In this document: positions 25,301 to 37,375 of the stretch, piece by piece | How positions within the stretch are numbered: the first letter of the stretch is position 1 | Layout of the letters: the number at the start of each line of letters is the position of its first letter | Assembly: GCA_033980235.1 (NCBI GenBank) | Contig: CM067062.1 | Location: 19,454,703 to 19,518,702 of the forward strand | Source of the DNA: Diadema setosum | Lineage: Eukaryota > Echinodermata > Echinoidea > Diadematoida > Diadematidae | Length of the DNA: 64,000 bases | Direction: 5' to 3' | Made by a program: the position numbers and the translations under genes | Notes under the pieces: model-generated | What the model was told of the DNA's origin: nothing | The model's database searches: none | The model's input: the letters and a program-made list of their open reading frames with translations, nothing else

Positions 25301-25594
25301 GGATTTGCTGCTCAGTTGTATCACAAAGCATCCTACCATATAAGTAAAACCTAGGTAAGATATAAGGAGATATCACTATTTCAATCAATGAACCACAACG
25401 TAGACGGTTTAGTCTGGAAACAATTTATCATAACTATTGTTCACATTTGGTATATTTAACAATACTTAGAATGGATTATACTTACTAAAACTTTAACACA
25501 GGATGTTTCTTTCACTAATTCAAATTTTAGAACTATTTTGAAACACTAAAGCTGGGCTTTTGTTTCATCTGCAAATAGTAAATAATGCCTTTAC
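25300..25594 (-). repeat. Dispersed repeat family R1, copy in minus orientation
   Basis: It is the reverse complement of the sequence at 49237-49596. Matching words include TGCAGATGAAACAAAA, ACTAAACCGTCTAC, AATGTGAACAATAGTTAT and CTTATAT-GG. The far end is cut off where the TTCG repeat begins. The elements are non-coding, and termini near TTTACC/TAAAGG suggest a MITE. Confidence 0.7.
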
Positions 25595-26007
25595 GTAGAA
25601 AGATTATCCGATTCCTATAACACATTTGAACACGATTCTTCCTGTTAGCCACCTTTCTTTCGGTCTGTGAAGGTCACTCGTTGGGAAGACAGAAATTCTG
25701 ACCGAGATACCGAGGTGATTTTTTTTATTTCGACGACTCTGATTTAAAAAAGGGGGGCAAAATGAGAACGGTTTTGATGTTCTTTCATGTCACCCCCATC
25801 AGCTCTCACTTTTGAAAAGCGACGAGCATTTTCATTTCCGTTTGACTCTTTGGCGAGGCCGTAAACATGACCTGCAAACCTGCCTGCTTTGCAGTTTCTA
25901 AAAGGAATACAACGAGGAAACAATCATTTTGATAGTTATGTGCTTGAGCTCGTCACGATGCAGCAAAGATTGAGAGTGAATAAGACGCTTTCACATCTCG
26001 GTATGGA

Positions 26008-26221
26008 TTAAAGGGGAAATCCAGTCCAAATATAAGTTAGTCTGATAAAAAAAGAGTAATATCTTACGAGTTCAAGGGTAAAAATTTGACTGAAATCGGA
26101 TGAAAAATAAGGGAAGTTAAAATTAAGGAAGTAATTTCGATCAAGATTATACCGTTGAACTCGTAATGTTTTGCTCTTTCTTATCAGACTAACTTAAATT
26201 TGGACTGGATTTCCCCTTTAA
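26008..26221. mobile_element. Foldback MITE, family F1 (short copy, 214 bp)
   Basis: The two ends are TTAAAGGGGAAATCCAGTCC and its exact inverse. The inverted match continues through AAGTTAGTCTGATAA and GAGTTCAA, so most of the element consists of two arms of about 95 bp around a small centre. A longer relative with the same arms is at 48335-48962. Non-coding. Confidence 0.9.
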
Positions 26222-28021
26222 AAACTAAACCAGGGAGTTCCATCTACGATTAATCTACATTCCATCCTGACCTCTGAATGGCCATCGCGATCTCGTGAAG
26301 TTGAACAAAACGTTTCTCTCACATGCAGCGTTGACGAGTGAAATGAGCAGAAACTGGTGTTTACACAGTCTGAAACATTCACAGAAGCTGTTGATGACGT
26401 TCCAAAATTAATTTCCCGCCTCAGGTTCTATAAGCACACACGCAGGCTTTGAACTATGGCAGTAAATGCATATTATGCGCGATGTTCAACGGTTTTTCGG
26501 ACAGTGGCTTGAATCTAAAATAGAACTGCAGTTACTCATGAGGAGAATTTTCATGTGAAGCGTAGATTTTTACTGATGGAGCAATTCCCTATTCATATTT
26601 GCACATTTGAAAGCGACAGTTTGATTTAATTTGAAATCATTCATTTTTTTTTTCTTTCTTTCATTTCTGTTTTCTGAGTTTTCTGACATCGCGCGAATTA
26701 CATTCATACCACTTGTGGAAAGGACACCCCACTATCGGTAGGCAGGAGCATGCTCATTGCTGTATACGGTGTGACGTCATTATAAAACGGACTGGGTGTT
26801 ATTTTTGAATGTGAAATGGGGCATGATCCACCATAGCGACCCTGATTCAGCAGCACGCCTCCTAGACAAACACGCTGTCGCATCCCATTCCCTCTTTACA
26901 GAGGCAGTCGTGTCTGCCTACAGACTTAATGATGTAACTGGAAACATGCCTAGATCACATCAGACCATTGCACGCTGTCAGGCTGGCTTGGGAGCCTGAT
27001 TAAGTACCTCAAAGCGTAAGGCGCTGTGCAGGCGAACTTTTGTTGTTGTTGAAAAGTTAAGAAAAGAACCGAATATGATGGAAGACAGCCAAAGACAGGA
27101 TATTGATACACTCAATTCCCCCCGGCATCACCGGTTATACTACATAACACGCAGTGAGTTTCCGTATTTGGGTACAGAGAAAATGAGCAATATCAAAATA
27201 TATACCCTCCCAAAATACGACAATTAAAAAGGATGAAGACATAAGGCGTGATAAATTCTCTTCTTCTTTTTTTTTTTGGGACGAATGGATTGCCATAGAT
27301 GTTGAGAAATCAGGAAAGATATTCCAACCCATTACATCGCAGAATGTCACTATCACTACATGATTATGATAAATATGGTGTTATACCAAGGAGGTACCTC
27401 CTTGGTTATACCCAGGGTAGCCTCTTCAGTGTCTACACTCTCCGATCAGAGGGACGTGCCATTATTATCATGATAATCCCAGCATCGCGAGGTACCCGTC
27501 TATACACACCTGGGTCAAGAGAGTCATCGTGAATAAAATCACCTCATCCAAGGCAAAGCGTATAAGCACTTGACAGGCCGAGATCTCGGCAAAGTAATAT
27601 TATCTTCAGATGTCGTCAGCCGACCTGTTGACAGACAAGGCCTTCATATAAAACTTGAAGTAAAGAGCAAGACGTTCTAGCACTATATATCTCTATGATA
27701 TGTATATATGTGCATGTTATATTAAAAAAAAAAACATGAACGATGTAGTCCCACGTAATATCATGTATACGTTGGATAATATCGTTAATCTCTACCATAA
27801 AGAAATCATCCCGAGTTAATCGGCGCGTCATTTGTAATAATAATGTATGCCCCATAAGCAAAATCGACATAAAGCAGATGCTCTTATGTAACAATGCTGT
27901 ATTTCTTCCCTTTTACTTGCCTACCGTCCTTTTCACCCAGGATGGATACCATCGCAACATCTCTCTCTCTCTGTCTTTTTATACTAGTTTGGACGTCTCG
28001 TATACTGTACCTCATAATATT

Positions 28022-28032
28022 GGGGGGGGGGG
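28022..28032. repeat. G11 run
   Basis: Uninterrupted G run in intron 4. Confidence 0.85.
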
Positions 28033-29837
28033 CTATTTTCATACCTTGACACTTATCGGCAGGTTATACGTACTTCTTGATGCTACCACATACTCTATTG
28101 TAATAGAAAATGATCAAAATGGAACACTTTGAATGTGACCTTTTCACGCTGAAAGTGAGGTGGGGCCGTGGATCATTACAAGCTCATTTTCCTTATAGGA
28201 GATTGAGGGAGAGATCACAAGATGGGGTCACTTTTCAATTTACTAGTTTGACTCAATGGCAAACAAAAGACGCAAGCGATTCATTAATCCATAGTTAAGC
28301 CCAGACTTTCACAAAATTAGGTGACCCCAATAGCGGAGAACAGAGCGGATATTGGAAACTTTCGACGGATCAGGCAGCCCGCGATTGTTTACCCATAATA
28401 ATAGCTAAAACGAAAAGGGGACAGGCAGTGATTGGACCAAACTCCTGGAATTCGAGCGAAAATTAAGAAGTGCCACTTTATCCCATAGGCGTGATTCGAT
28501 CAAACTGCAGTCCAAAGTGATAATATCCCCGTAAAGACACTTTCACTTTAAAAACCAATATGGCGACAAATTTTTGATCAAAACGAAGTTGCCCTGACTT
28601 CCGCCGCTGCATACTGCTGGCAATGGCGGAGATTGGGGCAGGTCGGCATGACCATTGGCTTGTTTGTACGCCACTTCGTGTTCGTTATCTTACTAACACT
28701 CCGTAATGGACTCAGCCAACCTCGGCAGAAGGTCGCTTGTAACCTGAGTGTGTGGAACGATATTATTTATTTTTCAGTCGATTCAGCTGGGTAGAAACAT
28801 CTCAATTCGTCTGTTACTAGTAGTTTACTACTATCTTAATCGGGAATTGGTTTACCCACTCCAGATAGCAAGTTCCCGCCAATCCAAAAAATTCGATTGG
28901 TTTTCTTCCATTTTCGCAGCAGACTATACGTGTGACAAGTGCTTCCCACACTTCGCGGTGATGTATCTTTCACTCTGTGACCAATAGCTATCGTTTCTGT
29001 TGGTCTTCTCGAACAGTCGTCAACGATTTGGCAACGCATTTTCTCAGATCACGCTTCATTATCAGAATATCAAAATGTTGTACTGGTAAAGGATTTAAAA
29101 TTTGAGCAATCTCTACTCTTACTATAGGACGTTCATATAAAATTGATATCATATTTAAATCAGAAGAATCGCCGATACAATGAAGGTGTAAATTACTTTC
29201 TAGAGACACCCATTAGTATAAACACTTGAATAATCGATCTCCTCGTTAACTTGTGCTAAACAAATTCCCGCGTTCTGTGTTTCCTGACAATCGTCACCTG
29301 GGCAAGGTTGACGGCTCGTTGTAAATGTTCAAACTGCCAAAGCTAGAATCATCATGGCCAGGAAGAAATATCTTTCCGTTAACAATAAACCTGCAAAAAA
29401 TAAATTGTGATCGGCTTACTCAAGGCAGATAAGCAGTGAAATCAATAAAAAGGCAGAAATCTGAAGAAAAAACGAGAAAACTATGGTGACATTCAGCGAA
29501 GCTTATGATACGATGTGCGAGTGCTATTATTGATGTGTTAACTTCAAAAGCTACGAAAAATTACAGGTTATATTGTCTGAAAGGGCGTTCATTCTTTGTG
29601 TGCTTAGTGTAACCTTGGAAACAATATTTGTGCGAACTTAAATATCCTCAAATCCGCTAGGTAAGATTGAAAATGTATAATTCCCCTTTTGGTAATCAGC
29701 AGTTGCCCTCTTCCTTGACCGAGTTTATGAATGGGTCATCCTAAAAGTAGTGCGGCTCTGCTATAGCTACTGAACGCAATTTTTGATGCTTGGCGCGGGC
29801 TAATTTAGCTCGGACCAGGAGCGGGCCAAAAGTGCAT

Positions 29838-29876
29838 GAGTTACTGAAAGCGGTATTATACCGCTTTCAGTAACTC
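29838..29876. repeat. Perfect 18-bp-arm palindrome with TTA centre
   Basis: GAGTTACTGAAAGCGGTA, TTA, then the exact inverse. It marks the left boundary of the Harbinger-like element. It is best read as two transposon termini placed end to end around a shared TTA target site. Confidence 0.9.
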
Positions 29877-30188
29877 GGTCAAGTAAGGGATAACTGCCAT
29901 GGTAACTGAACACATCATGGACAGAGCGGAAGTGCATTTTCGCTGAGCAGCGTAAGCTGTGACCTTTGACCGTGAGAGGCATTTTGGCCCGCGCCTGGCG
30001 CTGCTGTCGTTCATAAACTCTTCGATCAGCGCCAGGCCCGCGCCTGGTGCTAGCTGCAGCAGCGCCAAAATAGTCCGCACCTGGCGCGAGCCACTTTGGC
30101 CCCCACTCATTCATAAACTCAAAATGTTCGACTTGGTCCGCTCCTGGTCCGCTCCTGGTCCGAGCCAAGAGGGTCACTGAAAGGGGTA
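29859..30188. mobile_element. PIF/Harbinger-like MITE (330 bp) with TTA target duplication
   Basis: It starts TACCGCTTTCAGTAACTC and ends with the inverse of TACCCCTTTCAGTGACCC, giving termini with three differences in 18. It is flanked by TTA at 29856-29858 and at 30189-30191. A three-base TWA target duplication is characteristic of PIF/Harbinger elements. The interior is unusually GC-rich for this window, with repeated GCGCCTGGCGC and GGTCCGCTCCT words. The open frames inside (for example 29800-30240, minus) have no recognisable domain. It is non-autonomous. Confidence 0.78.
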
Positions 30189-31833
30189 TTAGGCGCCCGC
30201 GTTGACTTGGACATGCACGAGCGTTCAGTTTGCGAAGCAATCTTCAAACGCGTTGATAAATAAGAATGTTCCATCTGCACGTTTAACAAGCCTTGAACTT
30301 CTTATAACTATGTGACTATTAGGAATTTACGCGTTCGGGTGACGGAAAATCGATGCAGGCAAATGTGACTCTAATCAAATCGATTCGTCGAGGAGAAAGG
30401 GTGCGGGCGGAGATGAATTCAAACCAGAAAGAAAAAAAAAATATCAAACGAGAGATTCTGAACATCAGTGTTACGTTACATACCTGTTTTACCCTCAATA
30501 GAGAAAGGACAAGAAGCTTTTGACTGACAGTCCTTTGATTTCAATTCCTGTAGCTATGATATAAACTTATCGAAGCATGATTGGGCGCTCATGTTATTAG
30601 TTATTTCTCAACCCTCTTGAGAATGCTTCTACGACGGGTAAATTTTGAATTCATTACATAAAAAAACTTTTTACATGTGGACTTTATTTTCTTGAAATTA
30701 TAGATGTAAGGTAACTCAGCATCCAATGAAGTTTCTAATAATACATCCGTATGAAATAGCTTGTAGCCTCTAATCCTAAGAACATAAAAAAAAAAATATG
30801 TCATGAACATCATTTTCTGGATGCCTATATCACACTTTTGCAGCGAAAGTTTTGAAATCAGAAACAAGAGGAATATGTTTAGGTAAATCTAAGCTAAATT
30901 ATTTCATTTCATTTCATTTCCTAATAATACATGAGTAGTTTGCTTATCAATTTCTGACATCATTTTTTGATCACTTTTAGAACTTAATCTAGCCGTGCTG
31001 TTAGTGCTTCATTCTACAGTCATCCAATCAAGCATGCTATGTTACATGATACGGCTATTGATCTTAAACGTAAAGCGCGCCACAGTCATTATTTTGATTG
31101 ATTGAATTGACATTCAATTGTACTGCAAGATAGCAAGCTCAAGTTCTCTGAAAAACGCACCAACATAAGAAATTGAAACTTTTAATAGATTTTCTAAACA
31201 GGTTGCTAAACGAATTGATATTTTCAAAGAGGATAGTGCGATGTTGTTTACATTCATTTCACAGTAATTGCTGCAACTGCGCAAATCCCACAGGTGAAAC
31301 AGTAGTATCCAATGTATAGATATCATTGTTGCGAGATTGCCAGAATAGATTAGACTTCCAAAGGTTATTAACAATGTCATCACCATCTGACTCTGATTGA
31401 ATATTCCATTAGAATCTCGCAAGGGAAAAGCTGTGCGGCGGAATAAACGATAACAATGAAACTAAAAACTGTTTTTGCGTCGGCCAAATTTTATTGCTTC
31501 TGATATTGATAAACGTTATCATGAATATTTGTCTTTCGCTTTTACGTACATAGGTGGCTGAAACACTGAAAGCGCAAACAAATACTTTAAAGGGGCCCTG
31601 AAATCCTCATGCATGTTGATTTGTGTTGATTTATGATACCCTCAGCATCACTTTTGCGGTGAAACGAATATCTAGAAACATTCCATATATTTTTAACGAT
31701 TTTTTTCTTCTATTTTTCTTCGGATTACTTGGGAACGCCTACAAAAAATCCTTCCAAACCAATATTCTTGAGATGACCTCATCTGTTAATCATTGTTAAA
31801 GTACTGAAATATTTAACAAAAGACATTGGAATG

Positions 31834-31963
31834 CACCTTCCTCTCGATTCAGCATAACTTGCATGTTTCTGTGATATTAATGTGACTAACAAAAGACATG
31901 TCTGTTGTTAGTCACATTAATATCACAGAAACATGCAAGTTATGCTGAGTCGAGAGGAAGGTG
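31834..31963. repeat. 130 bp near-perfect palindrome
   Basis: Two 65-base arms meet with no spacer at 31898/31899 (centre AGACAT/GTCT...). I count two mismatches: GATTC against GACTC in the outer part, and one base next to the centre. Outer ends are CACCTTCCTCTCGA and its inverse. The arms would form a very stable hairpin in single-stranded DNA or RNA. Confidence 0.95.
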
Positions 31964-31966
31964 AAG

Positions 31967-32012
31967 AGTAACCTAATCAAAGTTACCTAATCAAAGTAAC
32001 ATAATCAAAAGT
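31967..32012. repeat. Three tandem ~15 bp units (GTAACCTAATCAAA)
   Basis: The units GTAACCTAATCAAA, GTTACCTAATCAAA and GTAACATAATCAAA lie in succession between the palindrome and the CR1-like fragment. Confidence 0.85.
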
Positions 32013-32019
32013 TACTCTT

Positions 32020-32138
32020 GGTGACAGGACATTTTTGTACGCTGCACCAATATTATGGAATAATCTCCCTTTGTTTGTAAGACAAGCAGTTACAATAATG
32101 AGTTTAAGGTTAGGTTAAAAAGTCATCTCTTGAAGTAA
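32020..32138 (+). pseudogene. CR1-like non-LTR retrotransposon, last ~40 codons of ORF2 (broken)
   Basis: The plus strand reads GDRTFLYAAPILWNNLPLFV and then RQAVTIMS. After a one-base frame shift near 32098-32102 it continues FKVRLKSHLLK and a stop. The pattern GDRxF-x-x-AAPxLWNxLP, followed by FKxxLKxHL and a stop, is the typical C-terminal end of CR1/L2-type reverse transcriptase ORFs. The AT-rich sequence that follows (GCGCAATATAAATGTCC, then TTATTATT) resembles the 3' UTR and terminal microsatellite of these elements. It is strongly 5'-truncated and inactive. Confidence 0.8.
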
Positions 32139-33857
32139 TGTATATTCTGTTTGAATTTTTTGTATGCATGTCATTTTGTAATGCGCAGTAGAGTATATTA
32201 TTATTGTAGCTGCGCAATATAAATGTCCTTTATTATAGTTGTTATTATTAAGAAAAAATACAAGAAAAAATCGTCAAAAATATATGGAATGTTTCTAGAT
32301 ATTAGTTTTACCGCAAAAGTGAAGTTGAGGGTATCATAAATCAACACAAATCAACATGCATTTGGATTTCAGGGCCTCTTTAATGTAGACCAGGTATAAC
32401 GACGATGACAGTGATGAATACTAAAGGTGAAGCATGATTAGAAACGTATAATATCACGCCTGTGATTTTCGTGCTAGTGCTGGAGCAAGTGCTGGTGTTG
32501 GTGCCGGTGTTAGAAGTATAATCAATACTTGGAACCTGCGATAATCCCGAACTTGAAATAACTCTGTTTTGTAAACAGGTTGACATTAACTTCATGACAC
32601 TAACAGGTGTTTGGATTGTTGTTGAATGTCATCTGCTGAACCGACGCTATTTTACTGTTGGTATTCGTGAGTTTTGTGTTTCATTTTATTTTTTCTTATT
32701 GGCCAGTACTGGCAACTTTGGATGATTAGAATTAAAAATTCAAGTTTGATTTTGCTGCAGATTTACTGTAGTTTTGTTTGAAATCCTCCGTGATCTGACA
32801 CGGTAAATCTGAAGGAATGTCAGATTTTACTTAAATCAAGAGTCAATATATTCATAATGTGTTTTATTTTTTTACCCCGCTGTGACCCAGAGAAGAATAA
32901 CGCCCATTACTCCGATCCCTCGATAATATAATGTGCATTGCATACGCTCGTGCAGTATTAGCATACCAAACGAACACGCACACACAAGATACGCCTAGTT
33001 AAATCTGTGCTTGAAAGCTTTAATGCAAATCTTCGAAGTTTGAGTGGTTCGGAAATTTGTGGCATTTTATCCGCACCTCCTTACAATTTGTCCAAAATTA
33101 AGCTCTAAAGACATATGATTATCTCGACTTTCTGGTCATGAACGATGCAAAAACTTTTTTTCTTCGTCACATTCAAGCGAGGTCCCCAAAGTATCGTTAT
33201 GGTGTCAACAGAACGACAGATGTTGTCCGTTATTTCTCAAGACCTGCACGATATCTGTAAAGGCAGTCTAACAACTGGTGTAGGAGCTCGATTTAGCGTG
33301 GGTTTTTTTTTTTTTAGGGTACAAGCACAGATACCAGCACTTGCACCGATCTCGAAATCACCCTTTGTGGCTCATGGCGCAAAAAAAAAGTTTGAAAATT
33401 ATCATTTCATTTTTTTTATGCATCAGTGGAAGTGGATATTTTCCTGTCTACCACTTTGAAGGGCCAACCGAAATCATGTTGTACTTTAGAATATTCTAAT
33501 GTTTCCTAAACCATTGGCATCTTATTTTACGGCATGGTGACTAATAGCGTCAGCTGTTAATGTCATAGTTGTATGTTTCCTTCGTTTCCACTGTTGAGAT
33601 GAGTATATTTAAACATGGCCGATATGGTGAGGCCGAATCACTACAGCACGCCCTCACTTGTTGTTCTAAACTATATGTTATACAAATATTAGCTTTCCGT
33701 GCACAGTTATGCTGTGTAAGTGGTGACTGATAACGCGTCCGAACGAATTAAGGTAGCCATTAGAAAAAGTATTTTGCTTAGGGGATATAACATGTGTTTT
33801 CTTACCATGTGCGCGAAAAGGATAAATTTATGTCAGCTCTTAAAAGTTTGCTCGGTG

Positions 33858-33876
33858 CCCCCCCCCCCCCCCCCCC
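33858..33876. repeat. C19 homopolymer run
   Basis: Uninterrupted C run in P2X intron 4. Confidence 0.9.
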
Positions 33877-34600
33877 ATTAAGGCTGAAATGGCTTCTCAA
33901 ATATAGAATTAACAGAATCTTTTTCATCTTTCCGCCTTCTGAAGAATATGGAATATATCATATTCATTCCTTTCTTTCTGATCGCTTTGAATTTAAGTGC
34001 CCATCAAGACAGTATATAGTTTACAATACATGTAAGGTTATGAAGTTTTTTGTTATTGATTTTGTTGAATCAAGTGATATTTCGACAAATGGGTTCAAAT
34101 GCAAGCGGAATATCCTATCATTTTGCATCATTGCCATCAGTACATACTCCTTGGAGGGATAAGTAATGCAGATAGTAAATGCAATAAAAAAGTTGGAAAG
34201 GAAGCCATCCTTATCATACGGACACACGGTTTACACTGCCGCTTTAATCAAATGACATGTTCACATCTTCTGTAGATAATCATCGTCGTATCATCATCTA
34301 GTTGTGAGCACTCCGCCAACAATCGTTTTAAAATATTCTATCCAGTGCATTGAGATTGACAGGCACCTTTAAGGACTGCTAAATCAAGATACCATATTTA
34401 AGCGAGATTATGAATAATATCATACAAAATTTTTCATTATTATGATTATTCGGTGGCCCAATTTGATTTACAGCCCTTACTGATTTCAGTGACTCACCCA
34501 CGTGAGGCGGCGATGTCTACCTAAGAGGATGAACTGAAAAAGAAAACTCTACTCCGGACTTTGAATCATAAACAGACAATTACACACCCACGCATATCTG

Positions 34601-34604
<4 letters not shown>

Positions 34605-34650
<46 letters not shown>
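34605..34650. repeat. (AT)n microsatellite
   Basis: About 23 perfect AT units. Confidence 0.95.
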
Positions 34651-34653
<3 letters not shown>

Positions 34654-35149
34654 CAACGTATATATATTACATACACTTTAATGTATTACATTGGTTATAT
34701 TTATGTATAAATGTATGTATCATGTATATATCTGTGTGTATGCATAATATGTATCTTACAAACATACGCGCTCGCACATTGATATAATCATTTGTATATA
34801 TCTGAGTGTCATTGTCTGTCTGTCTGGCTGCCTGTCTGTCTGTGTGTGAATGCCTCGTCTTTACTGTGAATTCAATTGAATAAAACGGAGCTGCATTCAT
34901 GAAGGAAAGCATTACACGCATGATCTTCACTCAGCTCTCTCATGCTATTCCTGCCGATGATAAAACGAAGACCTTGCAGACAGTCAAAAGGTATTATGAC
35001 CTATAATTATTTTGACTATAATCTTCCTCTCTTTCGGAAGATGTACTTCTCTTTTTTATGAGAAAGTGCGTGTTTGAAAATTGGGCAAGCTTAACACCAT
35101 TTTAGTGTTTAACCTCAACAGCAACTTCATTTAACAAACAGGAGTTATC

Positions 35150-35151
<2 letters not shown>

Positions 35152-35199
<48 letters not shown>

Positions 35200-35204
35200 T
35201 ATAC

Positions 35205-35237
<33 letters not shown>
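35152..35237. repeat. (AT)n microsatellite
   Basis: AT units with ACAT and GTAT interruptions. Confidence 0.95.
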
Positions 35238-35240
<3 letters not shown>

Positions 35241-36639
35241 GAATTTTTTTGTAATGTCCTTTTCTAAGCAGCAGCGCACCACTTGATTTGGCTAATTTGG
35301 AACGCTCCTATATATGGACTTCTGAATTAGCTTTTAAATGTTTTTGCTAAAGTTTGATTTGCTGGATTTTACATAATTGCCGTGTAAAAAACCCCAAAAG
35401 CAACAACAACAAAAAAAATGTTACATTGACTTTCTTTCCTGGCTTTGATTAACTGATTTATCTGACGGGGAAGAGATACATGCTGTCAAAATGATTTATA
35501 TTTGTATTAAATTCATGTGACAGTAAGCTCTCATTTGTGCGGGGTTGCGAAATCATATTCAATGCCGACAAGCCAAGCCCTTCTATGGAAACAGAAGCCT
35601 GGTGGTTGAATTAGACCAATAGATGTTTTTTGATACTTCAGTTGCTCTGTGGTGGCGCATTTCCACTCTACCAAGGAAAACAGTCACATTCAAACATGTT
35701 GCTCCTGTGGCTATATATCTTATTCAGGAAAAAACAACACAGTGTTAAAATAATCACGTAAATCAAGAATGTGTTTGTTTTAAGACAGGAATCAATTACC
35801 TTCAAACCTTTTTCTGCAAATCACATAACAGCAATGCTACATTAGGATCGTATGAAACCCGTGGACATTTTGGGCATATCGCTATGCACAAAAACGGCAG
35901 TATGATAGATCGGATAGACCACGAGTGAAGTTTTGGGATAAGATTTCATTTTACGATCAATGCGCCCAGCCGGGATTTGGAAAAACTACACTTAGTTTAA
36001 ACATATTACAGTATAAAGCCACATGTAAGCGGACGCAAAGAAAATCGTCGCCATTGTAATATGAGTAAAGCTTCGTTTTCGTTCACTCTTAAGGATAGGT
36101 TGAAAGAAAATAAAAATCTCGTATGGATTTCCCGTATGGCCACAGGAGATATAGGTCTCCAACGACTGAACTCCCAAGCTGGTCTGGTAATTGAAAAAAA
36201 CAAAACCGTGTAAGCTAAAGTGAGCCACGAAATTCTGGTTTCTCGATTCATTTCTTTAAACCGGATTTTGGGTAATGTTCTCATAATACGGCTGTTTCGC
36301 TTAGAATTCATAGATTTGAAACTTGGCCAGGTATTACTCTTGTGAGCTGGCGATGTATGCAACAAGCAAAGCGAACAGTCAGAGAAGACAGACCCGTGCA
36401 TTCCGTCGAAACAGTATATCGGTGGGGATGAGGATTGGGCTTTTAACTTTCTGCGACATACCAAGAAAACACTTGTGAAATAGTACAGAGCATATCATTT
36501 TAAGAGGAATTCAAAGTTTATTCGACATGTTCGATGAAAATCGGGTTTGGAGTGACTGTGACATCCAAAAAACAAAGTAAAACAAAGCGATCGTAATAAA
36601 AGGTGGGTCCCAGAGTTTATTAGAATCGCTCTGTTTTGG

Positions 36640-36850
36640 ATATCTCAGCCATTTCAAAACCAATTTTCATCAAATAAATGTTGAATTCCTCTTCAATTAC
36701 ACGTTCTTTCATATTTCATAAGAGGTTTCTCATTATCTCACAAAATATTTTTATATGGTAGGATGTTTTGCAATACAACTGACCAACACATATGCATCAA
36801 AAGTGATATCTCGAACATTTTGTAAATCACTGCTCCCAAAGGTAAACCAT
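36640..36850 (+). repeat. Dispersed repeat family R1, partial copy
   Basis: It shares with 49480-49580 the words TTATATGG-AGG-TGTTTTG, ACACATATGCAT, ATATCT-GAACATTTT and AAATCACTGCTCCCAAAGG. The outer parts are diverged. Non-coding. Confidence 0.7.
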
Positions 36851-37012
36851 GCTTTCAAGAGCAGGATTTTCTGAAAGGCTTTCCTGTGGAAGATAATCAC
36901 ATGCATGTGTTATAGTATTTTGTATATTGTTTTATTAAAAAAAAAAATGTTCTTTTTCAGTTTGTTAGTCTCTCAGTTGTTTGTTTCATAGTTTTCTTGT
37001 TGCCAAATGTTA

Positions 37013-37013
<1 letters not shown>

Positions 37014-37050
<37 letters not shown>
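37014..37050. repeat. (TG)n microsatellite
   Basis: About 18 TG units; the TH-repeat ORF on the minus strand is a by-product. Confidence 0.95.
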
Positions 37051-37058
<8 letters not shown>

Positions 37059-37325
37059 AGTGGTAAAGCACGTTTGTACTGTCTGCAACATTGCTTGAAG
37101 GTAATGGTTATAAATAAAGAAAAACTTTGCAAGCAGACTATGAAATAAATAAAATGTTCGCTGATCATTTAAAAATATGTCTTTAATGAAATTTAGGATT
37201 ATCACGAAATTGTCTGTTTTTGTTGTTTATGTTTTTGCCCACTTGCTCATGTTTGATTAAAGTTGCTCAAATCCTATAGAAAAAAAAGATACACACACTG
37301 CTTGTCTGGAAGTAACAGAATTGTT

Positions 37326-37375
37326 TAGAGTATAGCTCAGTGGAGTAACACTCGAGTGCTCCGATTGTGTAATAA
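37326..37375 (+). repeat. tRNA-like fragment (A-box half)
   Basis: TATAGCTCAGTGGAGTAACA followed by CTCGAGTGCTCCGATTGTG resembles the D arm and anticodon arm of a tRNA, with the A-box pattern TAGCTCAGTGG. The B box is not recognisable downstream. It may be a decayed SINE head or a tRNA pseudogene. Confidence 0.4.

Larger units (their letters stand above)
31587..32383. mobile_element. Large foldback element with ~140 bp arms (797 bp)
   Basis: The left arm begins TTAAAGGGGCCCTGAAATCC (31587) and the right arm ends with the inverse, TTAAAGAGGCCCTGAAATCC (to 32383). The arms match for about 140 bp, including TGTTGATTTGTGTTGATTTA, ACTTTTGCGGT and ATCTAGAAACATTCCATATA. The interior is composite: a 130 bp palindrome, short tandem repeats and a CR1-like retrotransposon 3' end. 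Composition and termini fit a MITE/foldback family that received an insertion. Confidence 0.88.

Noticed and set aside
29800..30240. 146-codon minus-strand open frame
   Set aside because: It lies almost wholly in the GC-rich Harbinger-like MITE, where stop codons are rare by composition. Its reading follows the internal repeats.
36006..36464. 152-codon minus-strand open frame in P2X intron 4
   Set aside because: There is no recognisable domain, the composition is not protein-like, and it is inside an intron. One frame of this length is expected by chance in a 64 kb window.
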